From a bacterium (lineage in GTDB: Bacteria > Oederibacteriota > Muellerivitia > Muellerivitales > Muellerivitaceae), in NCBI GenBank assembly GCA_035549195.1, contig DASZRK010000080.1:100376-164375 (forward strand): a stretch of DNA of 64,000 nucleotides, in the 5' to 3' direction. The translations under genes were made by a program, and so were the position numbers. Positions 26,597-35,082 of this stretch are shown in pieces. The notes below the pieces were generated by a model, which worked only from the letters and a program-made list of their open reading frames with translations, was not told where the DNA came from and made no database searches. How positions within the stretch are numbered: the stretch's first letter is position 1; each line of letters begins with the position of its first letter.

Positions 26597-28654
26597 ATGA
26601 ACACGTCGGATTACAAGGAACTGTTCCTTTCGGAGGCCAGGGAATACCTGTCGAACCTCAACAATTCCCTGGTCCAACTGGAGAAGGATCCGGCCCAGGG
26701 TGAACCGATCAAGGAGGTCTTTCGGTCCGCCCACACACTCAAGGGCATGGCGGCGACCATGGGATACGAACCCATGGTCCGATTGACCCATGAGATGGAA
26801 TCGGTCCTGGATCCGATCCGTTCCGGGAAGGAAGAGTTGAGCACCCGGCTCATGGATGCCCTTTTCCTCTGCCTGGATCAACTGGAAAAATGGGTGGATG
26901 CACTTTCCAGGCAGGATTTCATCGAGGAGGAGTCCCTGGAAGAGGCCATGAAAGTGCTTCGCCGGGGCGCTTCTGAAGGGGAGCCGGGACGCGCCGAGTC
27001 GGCCGCACCGTTGCCCGCCTTCCAGTTCTCGGCGGAAGAAACGGAGATCCTTTCGCAAGCCAAGAGGAACGGCTTTTCCATCTTGCAGGTGGCCGTCCAG
27101 CTGGTTCCGGAGTGTCAATTCAAGGAAGTCCGGGCCTTCATGGTCCTCAAAGCCATCAACGGCCTTGGGGAGATCGTCCATAGCGAACCTTCCCCCGAGG
27201 AGATCGAGAAAGGGCTTTTCAAGGACCGGTTCCTCCTGGTGGTCGTGACCGATTGCTCCGCCGAAAGGATCCGCGATGGCCTGACGGGCATCGGGGAAGT
27301 CGCTTCGGTCCGTATCGATGAATTCAAGATGGGGCCGACGGGAAAAAAAGAGCCAGCGACGGAACCGGGACACGCGTCCCCCTTGGCGGCGGAGAACGGA
27401 AAAGGCGATGTCGAGGAACGGTCCTCCTTGCTCCCGACGGTCCGCGTCCACACCACCAAACTGGATAAATTGATGGCACTGGTCCAGGAACTGGTCATTT
27501 CGAAGATCCGTTTCGAACAGATCGCATCGACCCAATCCTTGAAGGAATTGGACGGACCTCTCTCCCAACTCCATCACGTGACCGATGAGCTCCAGGACGA
27601 GATCATGAAGGTTCGTCTCATGCCGGTGAAACAGATATTCGACCGATTCCCGCGGATGGTCCGGGACCTGGCCAAAGGACTTGGAAAACAAGTCGATCTT
27701 GAGATGGACGGTGGGGAGGTCGAACTGGACAGGACGGTGCTCGAGGAAATGAGCGAACCTTTGGTCCATCTTCTCCGTAACGCCGTCGATCATGGCATCG
27801 AGGTCCCCGACTTCCGTGTCCAGGAAGGCAAAGAACCCATGGGGACCATCCGGCTCCAGGCACGTCGGGAAAGGGCTTATGTGGTCATCACCATTTCGGA
27901 CGATGGAAGGGGCATCGATCCGGACCAAGTACGCCAAAAATCGGTAGCCAAGGGCCTGCTGACCCCAGAGGATGCGGCCCGCCTGACCGATGAAGAATCC
28001 ATCCGGTTGATCGCCTTGCCGGGTTTTTCGACCCTGGACAACGCGACGCGCATTTCGGGGCGTGGGGTCGGAGTGGATGTGGCCAAGACCAAAGTGGAGG
28101 CCCTGGGAGGGACCCTGCGGATCCAAAGCAAGAAAAGTGTGGGGACCAGCTTTATCCTCCGGTTTCCGCTGACCTTGGCCATCATCAAGGCCCTGATGGT
28201 CCGCTGTGCCGGGGAGGTGTTCGCCGTTCCTGTCACCAACATCATCGAAACCCTGGATGTCCCATTGTCGGATAAGAAGGATATCCAGCAGCGACAGGCC
28301 CTGATCCTGCGGGAGGACGTGGTGCCCTACTATCCCTTGGCGGAACTCCTGGAAATGGAGGGAGACCCCGGGGACGACCCTTCGGGGCTGGAAACGGTCC
28401 TCATCGCCGAGGTCGGGGATTCCCGAGTGGGGTTGAAAGTGGACGAGGTGATCGGCCAGCAGGAGATCGCCATTAAGCCCATGGACCCGCTTTTGAAGGG
28501 GATCCGGGGTTTTTCGGGGGCCACGATCCTGGGGAATGGTAAGATAGCCCTGATCCTGGATGTGAACGGCTTGGTCGAGGATTTCAAAGATAAGCGCTTT
28601 CAGGTCGACCATAGTGACGTGGAAAAGGACCTTACCCATGCTCCCCAATCTTGA
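26597..28654 (+). CDS. cheA: chemotaxis histidine kinase CheA
   Basis: 685 residues. HPt domain at 1-110 with the phosphorylated His46 in FRSAHTLKGMA; a P2-like domain at about 140-245; dimerisation helices (LDKLMALVQELV); an ATPase domain with LLRNAVDHGIE, DDGRGID and GRGVGVDVAK; and a C-terminal CheW-like domain (AIIKALMVRCAGEVFAVPVTNI). ATG 26597 has AAAGGGGT upstream and gives the classic CheA N-terminus; ATG 26570 in frame overlaps a -10-like box. The stop overlaps the second cheC by 17 bases. Confidence 0.95.
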   Translation: MNTSDYKELFLSEAREYLSNLNNSLVQLEKDPAQGEPIKEVFRSAHTLKGMAATMGYEPMVRLTHEMESVLDPIRSGKEELSTRLMDALFLCLDQLEKWVDALSRQDFIEEESLEEAMKVLRRGASEGEPGRAESAAPLPAFQFSAEETEILSQAKRNGFSILQVAVQLVPECQFKEVRAFMVLKAINGLGEIVHSEPSPEEIEKGLFKDRFLLVVVTDCSAERIRDGLTGIGEVASVRIDEFKMGPTGKKEPATEPGHASPLAAENGKGDVEERSSLLPTVRVHTTKLDKLMALVQELVISKIRFEQIASTQSLKELDGPLSQLHHVTDELQDEIMKVRLMPVKQIFDRFPRMVRDLAKGLGKQVDLEMDGGEVELDRTVLEEMSEPLVHLLRNAVDHGIEVPDFRVQEGKEPMGTIRLQARRERAYVVITISDDGRGIDPDQVRQKSVAKGLLTPEDAARLTDEESIRLIALPGFSTLDNATRISGRGVGVDVAKTKVEALGGTLRIQSKKSVGTSFILRFPLTLAIIKALMVRCAGEVFAVPVTNIIETLDVPLSDKKDIQQRQALILREDVVPYYPLAELLEMEGDPGDDPSGLETVLIAEVGDSRVGLKVDEVIGQQEIAIKPMDPLLKGIRGFSGATILGNGKIALILDVNGLVEDFKDKRFQVDHSDVEKDLTHAPQS

Positions 28655-29252
28655 TGAGATGACACCGACCCAGGTCGATGCCATCAAAGAGGTGGGCAAT
28701 ATCGGCGCCGGTCATGGCGCGACGGCCCTGTCCCAACTGCTGGGAAAACGGATCTCCATCACGGTCCCGAAGGCGAACATCATCCCCCTTTCGGAGATCT
28801 CCCAGGTGATGGGGGATCCGAACACGCTGGTGGCGGGTTTGATCCTTTCCATCCTGGGCGATGCCACGGGGAAGATCATCCTCTTGTTCCCGCGGGATTC
28901 GGCCCTTCATTTGGCCGACATGCTCTTGAAACAGCCCCTGGGAACCAGCAAGATCCTGTCGGAGATGGGCCATTCCGCCATCAAGGAGGCAGGGAACATC
29001 TTGACCGGCGCTTACTTGAGCGCCTTGAACGAATTCCTGGGAATGCTCCTGTTGATCTCCGTGCCGACACTTGTTTTCGACATGGCGGGTGCCCTTCTTT
29101 CCACGGTGACCCAGGGCCTGGATAAGGATTCGAAGGTGATCCTCATCGAAACGCGCTTCTTGGATGATCAGCAGGAGATCGCGGGCTATTTCGTATTGGC
29201 CCCCGATAACGTTTCCTTGCGGGCCATCTTCCAGGCGATCAAGGTCAAATAG
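28638..29252 (+). CDS. cheC: CheY-P phosphatase CheC/FliY-like (second copy)
   Basis: 204 residues, internally duplicated. Both phosphatase signatures are complete: DAIKEVGN (Asp14, Glu18, Asn21) and SAIKEAGN (Ser113, Glu117, Asn120). This contrasts with the first copy. Starts within the end of cheA at ATG 28638 with AAGGA eight bases upstream. No SpoA domain follows, so it is not a FliY switch protein. Confidence 0.9.
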   Translation: MLPNLDEMTPTQVDAIKEVGNIGAGHGATALSQLLGKRISITVPKANIIPLSEISQVMGDPNTLVAGLILSILGDATGKIILLFPRDSALHLADMLLKQPLGTSKILSEMGHSAIKEAGNILTGAYLSALNEFLGMLLLISVPTLVFDMAGALLSTVTQGLDKDSKVILIETRFLDDQQEIAGYFVLAPDNVSLRAIFQAIKVK

Positions 29253-29286
29253 CCCCGTTTTCCACGTTTTTCCAAAATGGTTCTGA

Positions 29287-29292
29287 TAAAAT
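29287..29292 (+). promoter_or_regulatory. -10-like box before the GGDEF-like gene
   Basis: TAAAAT in TCTGATAAAATACC. Upstream is a T-rich stretch without a clear -35. The hairpin at 29295 and the short leader reading frame at 29321 lie just downstream. Confidence 0.35.
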
Positions 29293-29294
29293 AC

Positions 29295-29316
29295 CGTTCT
29301 TCTTGCAGGAAGAACG
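29295..29316 (+). repeat. perfect 8-bp inverted repeat in leader of GGDEF-like gene
   Basis: CGTTCTTC and GAAGAACG enclose TTGCAG. The 3' arm overlaps the only AGGA sequence before the short reading frame at 29321. It could be an RNA hairpin affecting translation or an operator dyad near the transcription start. Confidence 0.5.
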
Positions 29317-29320
29317 ACGA

Positions 29321-29356
29321 ATGGCGCTGTCGTTTATTTACTTGAGGGAACTATGA
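29321..29356 (+). CDS. possible 11-residue leader peptide
   Basis: ATG to TGA encoding MALSFIYLREL. Its stop overlaps the ATG of the GGDEF-like gene as ATGA, the same coupling used between genes elsewhere in this window. Its AGGA ribosome site would be partly inside the 29295-29316 hairpin. There is no proof that it is translated. Confidence 0.3.
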   Translation: MALSFIYLREL

Positions 29357-30429
29357 ACAGCCTGACCGATCTGCTGGGGACACTCCACAAACACTGTGGG
29401 CAGGATCCGGTCACCCCCGACGCCCTCAAGGCCTGTTGCACCGAGATCAACGGCCATTTCGGTTTCGACAGCGTCTTCCTGGCCCGGGCTGGAGCGCCGG
29501 AAGAGACCCTTTCCCCCTTGGTCCTGGAGGGAAAGGAAGAGGTCATGGAGACCTGTCTTTACCGGCTTGGCGTTGAAGAGAGGATCGCGCTCGCCAAGAC
29601 CCCCATCAAGACCTACCAGGACATGACCGGAAAGCCGGTCTTCAATAAAGCCGGATCCCTGCGGATCCAAAAACCCAACAGCGGCATTTTTCAGGTCCTT
29701 TACCACCCGGGAAAGATCTATCTGCTTTTCGGTTGTGCGCATCAGAATTCCCAAAAATACGAGAACGAGGTCTTGACCCAGTTGGGTGAGATCTGGGCTA
29801 GTTGGAACGTATTCCTCTTGGAAGCCTTGGAACGGTTCGACCATCCCAAGGCAACGCCACTGCCTCCGCCGGCTCCCCCGCCGGTCCTGGAGCCGACCCA
29901 GGGGACCCCCGAGGCGGAACCGGCCGCGCCCCACACGAACGACGGCCGGAGACCCCTGGTCTTAGTGGATGAAGAGACCCGTTTGTTCAACCGTGAATAT
30001 TTTTCGGAGTGCCTTGGTATCGAGGTGGAGAGGGCCAAGCGCTATTCCCGCAACCTGAGCCTCATGTTCTTGAGTGTTTCTCCCGTTCCCGGAAAAGGGC
30101 CAGAAGCCGCAGAAAGGAAAACGGCCACCCAGATCACCGAGATCCTGTCCAAGAGCCTGAGGCGGGTCGATATCATCTGCCGGATCGAAAAGGACAAATA
30201 CGGGCTGATCCTTCCCGATACGGCCAACAATACCTACGGCATCATCGCCAAACGGGTCTTCAAGCATTTCAAGCAGGTCATGGGGGATGCTCCCCCCATT
30301 TTCCTGAACATCAGCGCCTGCACCTTTCCCAAGCATGCGGCCGACCATATCGGCCTATTGGACAACGCCGAAAAACTACTGGCGCAGGCCAAGGATGTCG
30401 GTCCTAACAAAGCCGTTCTTCCCGAATAG
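29353..30429 (+). CDS. degenerate GGDEF-domain protein
   Basis: 358 residues. Residues 1-160 look like a GAF-type sensory domain; 165-200 is a Pro-rich linker; 205-358 follows the GGDEF fold (VDEETRLFNREYFSECLGIEVERAKRY ... RRVDIICRIEKDKYGLILPDT ... ISACTFPKHA, the last where the family has SiG..). The GG(D/E)EF signature is replaced by EKDKY at residues 279-283, so cyclic-di-GMP synthesis is not expected. It may bind nucleotide or partners. ATG 29353 is preceded by GAGGGAA. Located right after the che cluster, close to two other c-di-GMP-type proteins (PilZ genes at 44 kb). Confidence 0.8.
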   Translation: MNSLTDLLGTLHKHCGQDPVTPDALKACCTEINGHFGFDSVFLARAGAPEETLSPLVLEGKEEVMETCLYRLGVEERIALAKTPIKTYQDMTGKPVFNKAGSLRIQKPNSGIFQVLYHPGKIYLLFGCAHQNSQKYENEVLTQLGEIWASWNVFLLEALERFDHPKATPLPPPAPPPVLEPTQGTPEAEPAAPHTNDGRRPLVLVDEETRLFNREYFSECLGIEVERAKRYSRNLSLMFLSVSPVPGKGPEAAERKTATQITEILSKSLRRVDIICRIEKDKYGLILPDTANNTYGIIAKRVFKHFKQVMGDAPPIFLNISACTFPKHAADHIGLLDNAEKLLAQAKDVGPNKAVLPE

Positions 30430-30439
30430 ACCGGTGAAC

Positions 30440-31552
30440 ATGGACCGACGAAACGCCCTACTAGCGCTCCATCTTTCGGGGGTCATCGGACCCCGCAGGC
30501 TCCAGGGTGCCAAGGCAAGGTTCGAGGACCTGGGGGACCTTTTTGGGGCTTCGGAGGCGGAATTGGCCTCCTTGGAAGATTGGAACCTTTCCTCCGCGAA
30601 GAAGGTGCTGGCCATGAAAGACCCTGTGGAGCGGGTCGGACGGGAATTGGAAGAAGCGGAAACCCATGGGATCGAGGCATTGGTCGAGGGGGATGATGAT
30701 TTTCCAAGTGTTTTTGCCGATCTTTACGATCCTCCTTTCGTCCTTTGGCGAAAGGGGAGCCTTGGGGAAGGGGACCAGAGGTCCATCGCGGTCATTGGCT
30801 GCCGGAAACCCAGCGCTTACGGAAAGCAGGCCGCCCTTCGTCTTGCGGAGGACATCGCCCGGGCGGGATACACAGTGGTCTCCGGCCTGGCCCGCGGCAT
30901 CGATTCCCAGGCCCATCGGGGGGCCCTCCGCTTTCCGGAAGGAAGGACATTGGCCTTCCTGGGAAGCGGGCTTCTGAACCTTTACCCGCCTGAGAACAGG
31001 GAACTGGCGAATGAGATCGCGGACCGTGGGGCGATCCTCAGCGAATATCCCCTCCGGGCAAAACCACTTGCCCTCCATTTCCCGCAAAGGAACCGGCTAA
31101 TCAGTGGGGCCTCCCGTGGCGTCCTAGTGGTGGAGGCCAAGAAGGATAGTGGGTCCTTCATCACGGTGGATCACGCGTTGGACCAGGGGCGTCCCGTCTT
31201 TGCCGTGCCCGGTCCCATCACCCATAGCGAATCGGAAGGCGCCCATGCCCTGATCCAACAAGGGGCCAAACTGGTCATGGGGGCCGAGGACATTTTCCAC
31301 GAACTCAACGACCTTAGGGCGGAGACGGTCTTCAAGGCACGTCGTGGGCGACCGGCGGCTCCAGGTCTTGCGGTGGACTGGTCCCCGGAGGAACGGACCC
31401 TCTTGGAGAAGCTCACGTTCGCTCCCCAACACGTCGATCTGTTGGTCCGGGACACCCAATTGCCATTGCGCCGGATCAATGAACTGCTCTTGGTTCTTGA
31501 AATGAAAGGCGCGGTCCAACAGGCTCCGGGACATTGTTATTTCAAACTGTGA
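30440..31552 (+). CDS. dprA: DNA processing protein DprA
   Basis: 370 residues. Loads RecA on incoming single-stranded DNA during natural transformation. The Rossmann-type core shows VIGCRKPSAYGKQAAL, SGLARGIDSQAHRGAL, LGSGL, FPQRNRLISG and KKDSGSFITVDHALDQGR; a C-terminal winged-helix domain follows (LLEKLTFAPQHVDLLVRDTQLPLRRINELLLVLEMKG). I take ATG 30440, ten bases after the preceding stop; GTG 30434 is an alternative. dprA-topA order is common in bacteria. Confidence 0.93.
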   Translation: MDRRNALLALHLSGVIGPRRLQGAKARFEDLGDLFGASEAELASLEDWNLSSAKKVLAMKDPVERVGRELEEAETHGIEALVEGDDDFPSVFADLYDPPFVLWRKGSLGEGDQRSIAVIGCRKPSAYGKQAALRLAEDIARAGYTVVSGLARGIDSQAHRGALRFPEGRTLAFLGSGLLNLYPPENRELANEIADRGAILSEYPLRAKPLALHFPQRNRLISGASRGVLVVEAKKDSGSFITVDHALDQGRPVFAVPGPITHSESEGAHALIQQGAKLVMGAEDIFHELNDLRAETVFKARRGRPAAPGLAVDWSPEERTLLEKLTFAPQHVDLLVRDTQLPLRRINELLLVLEMKGAVQQAPGHCYFKL

Positions 31553-31561
31553 GCGGTCCTT

Positions 31562-31577
31562 GACGATAATTTTCGTC
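31562..31577 (+). repeat. short inverted repeat after dprA
   Basis: GACGA and TCGTC around TAATTT, with GTTTTTCTT about ten bases later. It could be part of a weak terminator; the stem is short and the T-run distant. Confidence 0.2.
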
Positions 31578-31665
31578 CGGGTGTTTTTCTTCCCAAAACC
31601 TTTGTTTATATGACGAAATCCAACCCGCGAGCCGCCAGAGGCCTTTGTCCCGACCGGCGCGAAAC

Positions 31666-31696
31666 TTGACAAGAACGCAAGAGCCTTCCTATTCTT
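31666..31696 (+). promoter_or_regulatory. putative promoter for topA
   Basis: A perfect TTGACA at 31666-31671 and TATTCT at 31691-31696, spacer 19 bases. The GTG start of topA is about 60 bases downstream. Confidence 0.5.
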
Positions 31697-31757
31697 TGCC
31701 CCATTGGCCGGAATATCGTGTCCCGCCTTAATTTCCCACTACCGATCGGAGAATCCC

Positions 31758-34094
31758 GTGGCCAAGGCCAAAAAAGAGAAGGAACCGAACAAGAAACTTG
31801 TGATCGTGGAATCGCCTTCCAAGGCCAAGACCATCAATAAATACCTTGGTTCGGAATATTTGGTGTTGGCTTCCAAAGGTCATTTGATCGACCTTCCCAA
31901 AAGCAAATTGGGTGTGGACCTGGAAAAGAATTTCGAGCCCCAATACATCCCCATCCGTGGTAAGGCCTCCATCATCAAGGAACTGAAGAAGGCGGCCCAG
32001 AAATCCTCCGCCGTCTACCTGGCCGCGGACCCGGACCGGGAAGGGGAGGCCATCGGCTGGCACATCCGAAACTTCCTGAGCACCCTGGCCACCGTACCGA
32101 CCATCTACCGGTTGCGGCTCAACGAGATCACCAAATCGGCCATTGAAGAGGCCATTCAGACGCCGAGCGAGGTCGACTTGAACATGGTCAATGCCCAGCA
32201 GGCCCGCCGGGTCTTGGACCGTTTGGTGGGTTATGGGATCAGCCCCTTGTTATGGAAGAACATCCGCCGCGGTCTTTCCGCTGGCCGGGTCCAATCCGTG
32301 GCTTTGCGCCTTATTTACGAACGGGAAAAGGAGATCGAGGGGTTCAAGCCCGAGGAATATTGGACCCTAGAGGCCGACTTCACCATGGAGGACGGCCGGG
32401 TCATCCGTACCAAATTGGCCAAGGTGAGCGGGGAGAAGCCGGTCCTGAAGACCGAAGCCGATACCCAGGCCCTGATCGCCCGGATCCAAGGCGCGGATTT
32501 CAAGGTCTCCGCCGTCCTGCACCGGGACAAATCCAAGAAACCGCCCATGCCTTTCACGACCTCCAAACTGCAGCAGGAAGCCTATAAGCAACTGCGCTTC
32601 GGAGCCCGGAAGACCATGTCGATCGCCCAAGGACTTTACGAAGGTATCGAAATGGGCTCATCCGGTCCCGTGGGTCTCATCACTTATATGAGGACGGATT
32701 CCAAACGCGTTTCCCCGGAAGCCAAGACCGAAGCGGCGAAGTTCATCCTGGAGACCTATGGCGATAAGTTCCAGGCCCAAGGGGAGCGGGATACGTCAGC
32801 CAAAGGCAAGATCCAGGATGCCCATGAAGCCATCCGACCCACTTCCGTCTACCGCACCCCCGAACAGGTCAAAAGTCACCTGACCCCGGAACAGTTCAAG
32901 CTTTACAAGCTCATTTGGGAGGACTTCGTCGCCAGCCAGATGAGCAATGCCCAATACCGTGAGACCAGCGTGGAGATTTCCGGCAATGAAGTGGTCTTTC
33001 GGGCGACCGGTACGGAGACCGTTTTTGAGGGCTTTACCAAGGTTTATGAGGAGTCCGCGGACGAGGACAAAAAGGAAGGACCGGGGGCCGAGGGCGAGGA
33101 TACGGAAGAGGTCAACCCGAACAAGCTTGCCGGCATCAGCGAGGGCCAGAAGGCCGAATGGAAAGGTCCGCAGCCTGAACAGCATTTCACCCAACCTCCC
33201 CCGCGTTATACCGACGCCTCCATGGTCAAGACCTTGGAGGAGATGGGCATCGGACGCCCCTCCACCTATGCCCCGACCCTGGAGACCATCCAAGCCCGCC
33301 ATTATGTGAAGAAGGAGGGTGGCAGGTTCTTCCTGGCCGAATTGGGACAGCTGGTCCTGGAATTGTTGATGAAGAATTTCCCAACGGTCCTGGATTACGA
33401 ATTCACGGCCAAGATGGAATCGGAATTGGACCAGGTGGAAGCGGGTGAACAGGAATGGCGTAAGGTCATCGGCGATTTTTATACCCCCTTCAAGGACGTC
33501 TTGGCGGAAGCCGAGAAGATGATGGGCGAGGAAAAAAGCAAGATCGAGGTCGTGACCGACATCCCGTGCGAAAAATGCGGTCAGATGATGATCGTCAAAT
33601 GGGGACGTCATGGGAAGTTCCTGGCCTGTTCCAAATATCCCGAGTGCCAGAATACCAAGAGCCTCAAGGAGACCACGGACGGCTCCATCCAGGTCGAGGA
33701 GGACGCCAAAACCGACGAGAAGTGCCCCAAGTGCGGCGCCGACATGGTGGTGAAGCGGGGACGCTTCGGGAAGTTCCTGGCTTGCTCCAAGTATCCCGAA
33801 TGTAAGACGGCCAAACCCATCCCCTTGGGCATCAAGTGTCCTTTGGGTTGTGGCGGGGAAGTGGTTTCCCGTGGGTCCAGGCGCGGGGTCTTCTACGGTT
33901 GCAACAAGTATCCCGACTGCAAGTTCATCTCCTGGTACAAGCCCATCAACCGGGCCTGTCCCCAATGCGCCAGTCCCTACCTGGTGGACAAGTACCTCAA
34001 GACCTTGGGTCCTCACGTCGCCTGTCCCAACAAGGAATGCGACTACAAGGAATTCCCCAAGGCTGAGGCTGCCGCCGAACCCGCCACCAACTGA
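31758..34094 (+). CDS. topA: DNA topoisomerase I
   Basis: Type IA topoisomerase relaxing negative supercoils, 778 residues. TOPRIM domain at the N-terminus (LVIVESPSKAKTINKYLG ... AADPDREGEAIGWHI), catalytic tyrosine in GLITYMRTDS at about residue 300, and SAGRVQSVALRLI. The tail carries four zinc-ribbon-like modules: CEKCGQMM...CSKYPEC, CPKCGADM...CSKYPEC, CPLGCGGE...CNKYPDC, and CPQCASP...CPNKEC. The GTG at 31758 has GGAG six bases upstream; longer in-frame reading begins with non-standard codons. DprA precedes it. Confidence 0.96.
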   Translation: MAKAKKEKEPNKKLVIVESPSKAKTINKYLGSEYLVLASKGHLIDLPKSKLGVDLEKNFEPQYIPIRGKASIIKELKKAAQKSSAVYLAADPDREGEAIGWHIRNFLSTLATVPTIYRLRLNEITKSAIEEAIQTPSEVDLNMVNAQQARRVLDRLVGYGISPLLWKNIRRGLSAGRVQSVALRLIYEREKEIEGFKPEEYWTLEADFTMEDGRVIRTKLAKVSGEKPVLKTEADTQALIARIQGADFKVSAVLHRDKSKKPPMPFTTSKLQQEAYKQLRFGARKTMSIAQGLYEGIEMGSSGPVGLITYMRTDSKRVSPEAKTEAAKFILETYGDKFQAQGERDTSAKGKIQDAHEAIRPTSVYRTPEQVKSHLTPEQFKLYKLIWEDFVASQMSNAQYRETSVEISGNEVVFRATGTETVFEGFTKVYEESADEDKKEGPGAEGEDTEEVNPNKLAGISEGQKAEWKGPQPEQHFTQPPPRYTDASMVKTLEEMGIGRPSTYAPTLETIQARHYVKKEGGRFFLAELGQLVLELLMKNFPTVLDYEFTAKMESELDQVEAGEQEWRKVIGDFYTPFKDVLAEAEKMMGEEKSKIEVVTDIPCEKCGQMMIVKWGRHGKFLACSKYPECQNTKSLKETTDGSIQVEEDAKTDEKCPKCGADMVVKRGRFGKFLACSKYPECKTAKPIPLGIKCPLGCGGEVVSRGSRRGVFYGCNKYPDCKFISWYKPINRACPQCASPYLVDKYLKTLGPHVACPNKECDYKEFPKAEAAAEPATN

Positions 34095-34102
34095 GGCCCG
34101 CC

Positions 34103-34966
34103 ATGCAAGGTTCGATCGAGAAGGCCCAGATCCTGGTGGAGGCTTTTCCCTATATCAAGAAGTGGTCCGGCCGGACGGTGGTGGTCAAATATGGCGGAAG
34201 CACCCGCTCCGGCGACGCCGCCCTGCGGAGTACCCTCCAGGATATCGTCCTCATGAAATTCGTCGGAATGCGGCCCATCGTCGTCCACGGAGGCGGCAAG
34301 GACATCACCAAGGCCGTGGAGGCCATGGGGATCAAGCCGCGTTTCGTGGACGGGTTGCGGGTGACCGACCAGGCCACCATGAAGGTGGTGGAGAAGGTCC
34401 TGGCCGGGACCATCAATAAAGAACTGGTCCACCTGGTCCATGAACTGGGCGGCCGTGCGATCGGCCTTTCAGGTAAGGACGCCGGCATGCTCCAGGTCGA
34501 CCGGGTCCGGTCGAGGACGGGGAAGGATATCGGATTCGTCGGCAAGGTGAAAAAAGTGAACACGGCCGTCCTGGAAGGATTGGACCGGGAGAGATATATC
34601 CCCGTGATCGCTCCCTTGGGATACGGTGAAGAAGGGAAGAGCTTCAACGTCAATGCCGATGAGGCCGCTGGGGCCATCGCAGCGGCCCTGAAGGCGGAAA
34701 AGCTGATCTTCCTGACCGATGTTCCAGGGATATGCAAGAAGAAGGACGACCCCAAAAGTTTGATCTCGACCCTGCGGACGCGGGAAGTGCCGAACCTGGT
34801 GAAGAAGGGTGTGATCTCCGGTGGGATGATCCCCAAGATCGACGCTTGTCTTCAGGCCGTCAAAGCGGGGGTCCATAAGACCCACATCATCGATGGGACC
34901 CTTCCCCACGCCCTTTTATTGGAGATATTCACGCCCCAGGGTGTTGGGACCGAGATCGTTCCTTAG
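34103..34966 (+). CDS. argB: acetylglutamate kinase
   Basis: Phosphorylates N-acetylglutamate in arginine synthesis. 287 residues with VVKYGGS, VVHGGGKDI, RFVDGLRVTD, LSGKDAGML, and SFNVNADEAAGAIA with LTDVPGI. Starts eight bases after topA. No other arg gene is in the window. In many bacteria P-II proteins bind this kinase; a P-II gene exists at 22.5 kb, but a link is only speculative. Confidence 0.95.
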   Translation: MQGSIEKAQILVEAFPYIKKWSGRTVVVKYGGSTRSGDAALRSTLQDIVLMKFVGMRPIVVHGGGKDITKAVEAMGIKPRFVDGLRVTDQATMKVVEKVLAGTINKELVHLVHELGGRAIGLSGKDAGMLQVDRVRSRTGKDIGFVGKVKKVNTAVLEGLDRERYIPVIAPLGYGEEGKSFNVNADEAAGAIAAALKAEKLIFLTDVPGICKKKDDPKSLISTLRTREVPNLVKKGVISGGMIPKIDACLQAVKAGVHKTHIIDGTLPHALLLEIFTPQGVGTEIVP

Positions 34967-35013
34967 GATTCCCCTTCTTTTCGTTCCTTTCCCCCTCCGG
35001 ATTGAAGCCTTTC

Positions 35014-35041
35014 TTGTCGGGCCCTCTACCTATGGTATAAT
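35014..35041 (+). promoter_or_regulatory. putative promoter for nrdR
   Basis: TTGTCG (35014-35019), a 16-base spacer, then a perfect TATAAT (35036-35041), 41 bases before the start codon. The sequence after TTG (TCGGGCC) resembles the accA and eno elements. Confidence 0.55.
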
Positions 35042-35082
35042 CCGGCCCAACGTCGCCACCCACAACCCCTAGAGGTGCTTGA

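Noticed and set aside
26411-28699. Long open frame on the - strand (762 codons) across cheA
   Set aside because: It is the complement of cheA, which has all CheA domains and motifs. The - frame shows no recognisable domain.
30335-30439. Longer dprA start at 30335
   Set aside because: It would overlap the preceding gene by nearly 100 bases; ATG 30440 gives the usual DprA N-terminus.
31704-31757. Longer topA starting at 31704
   Set aside because: The first codon is ATT and no ribosome site precedes it, while GTG 31758 has GGAG at six bases and gives the standard N-terminus.
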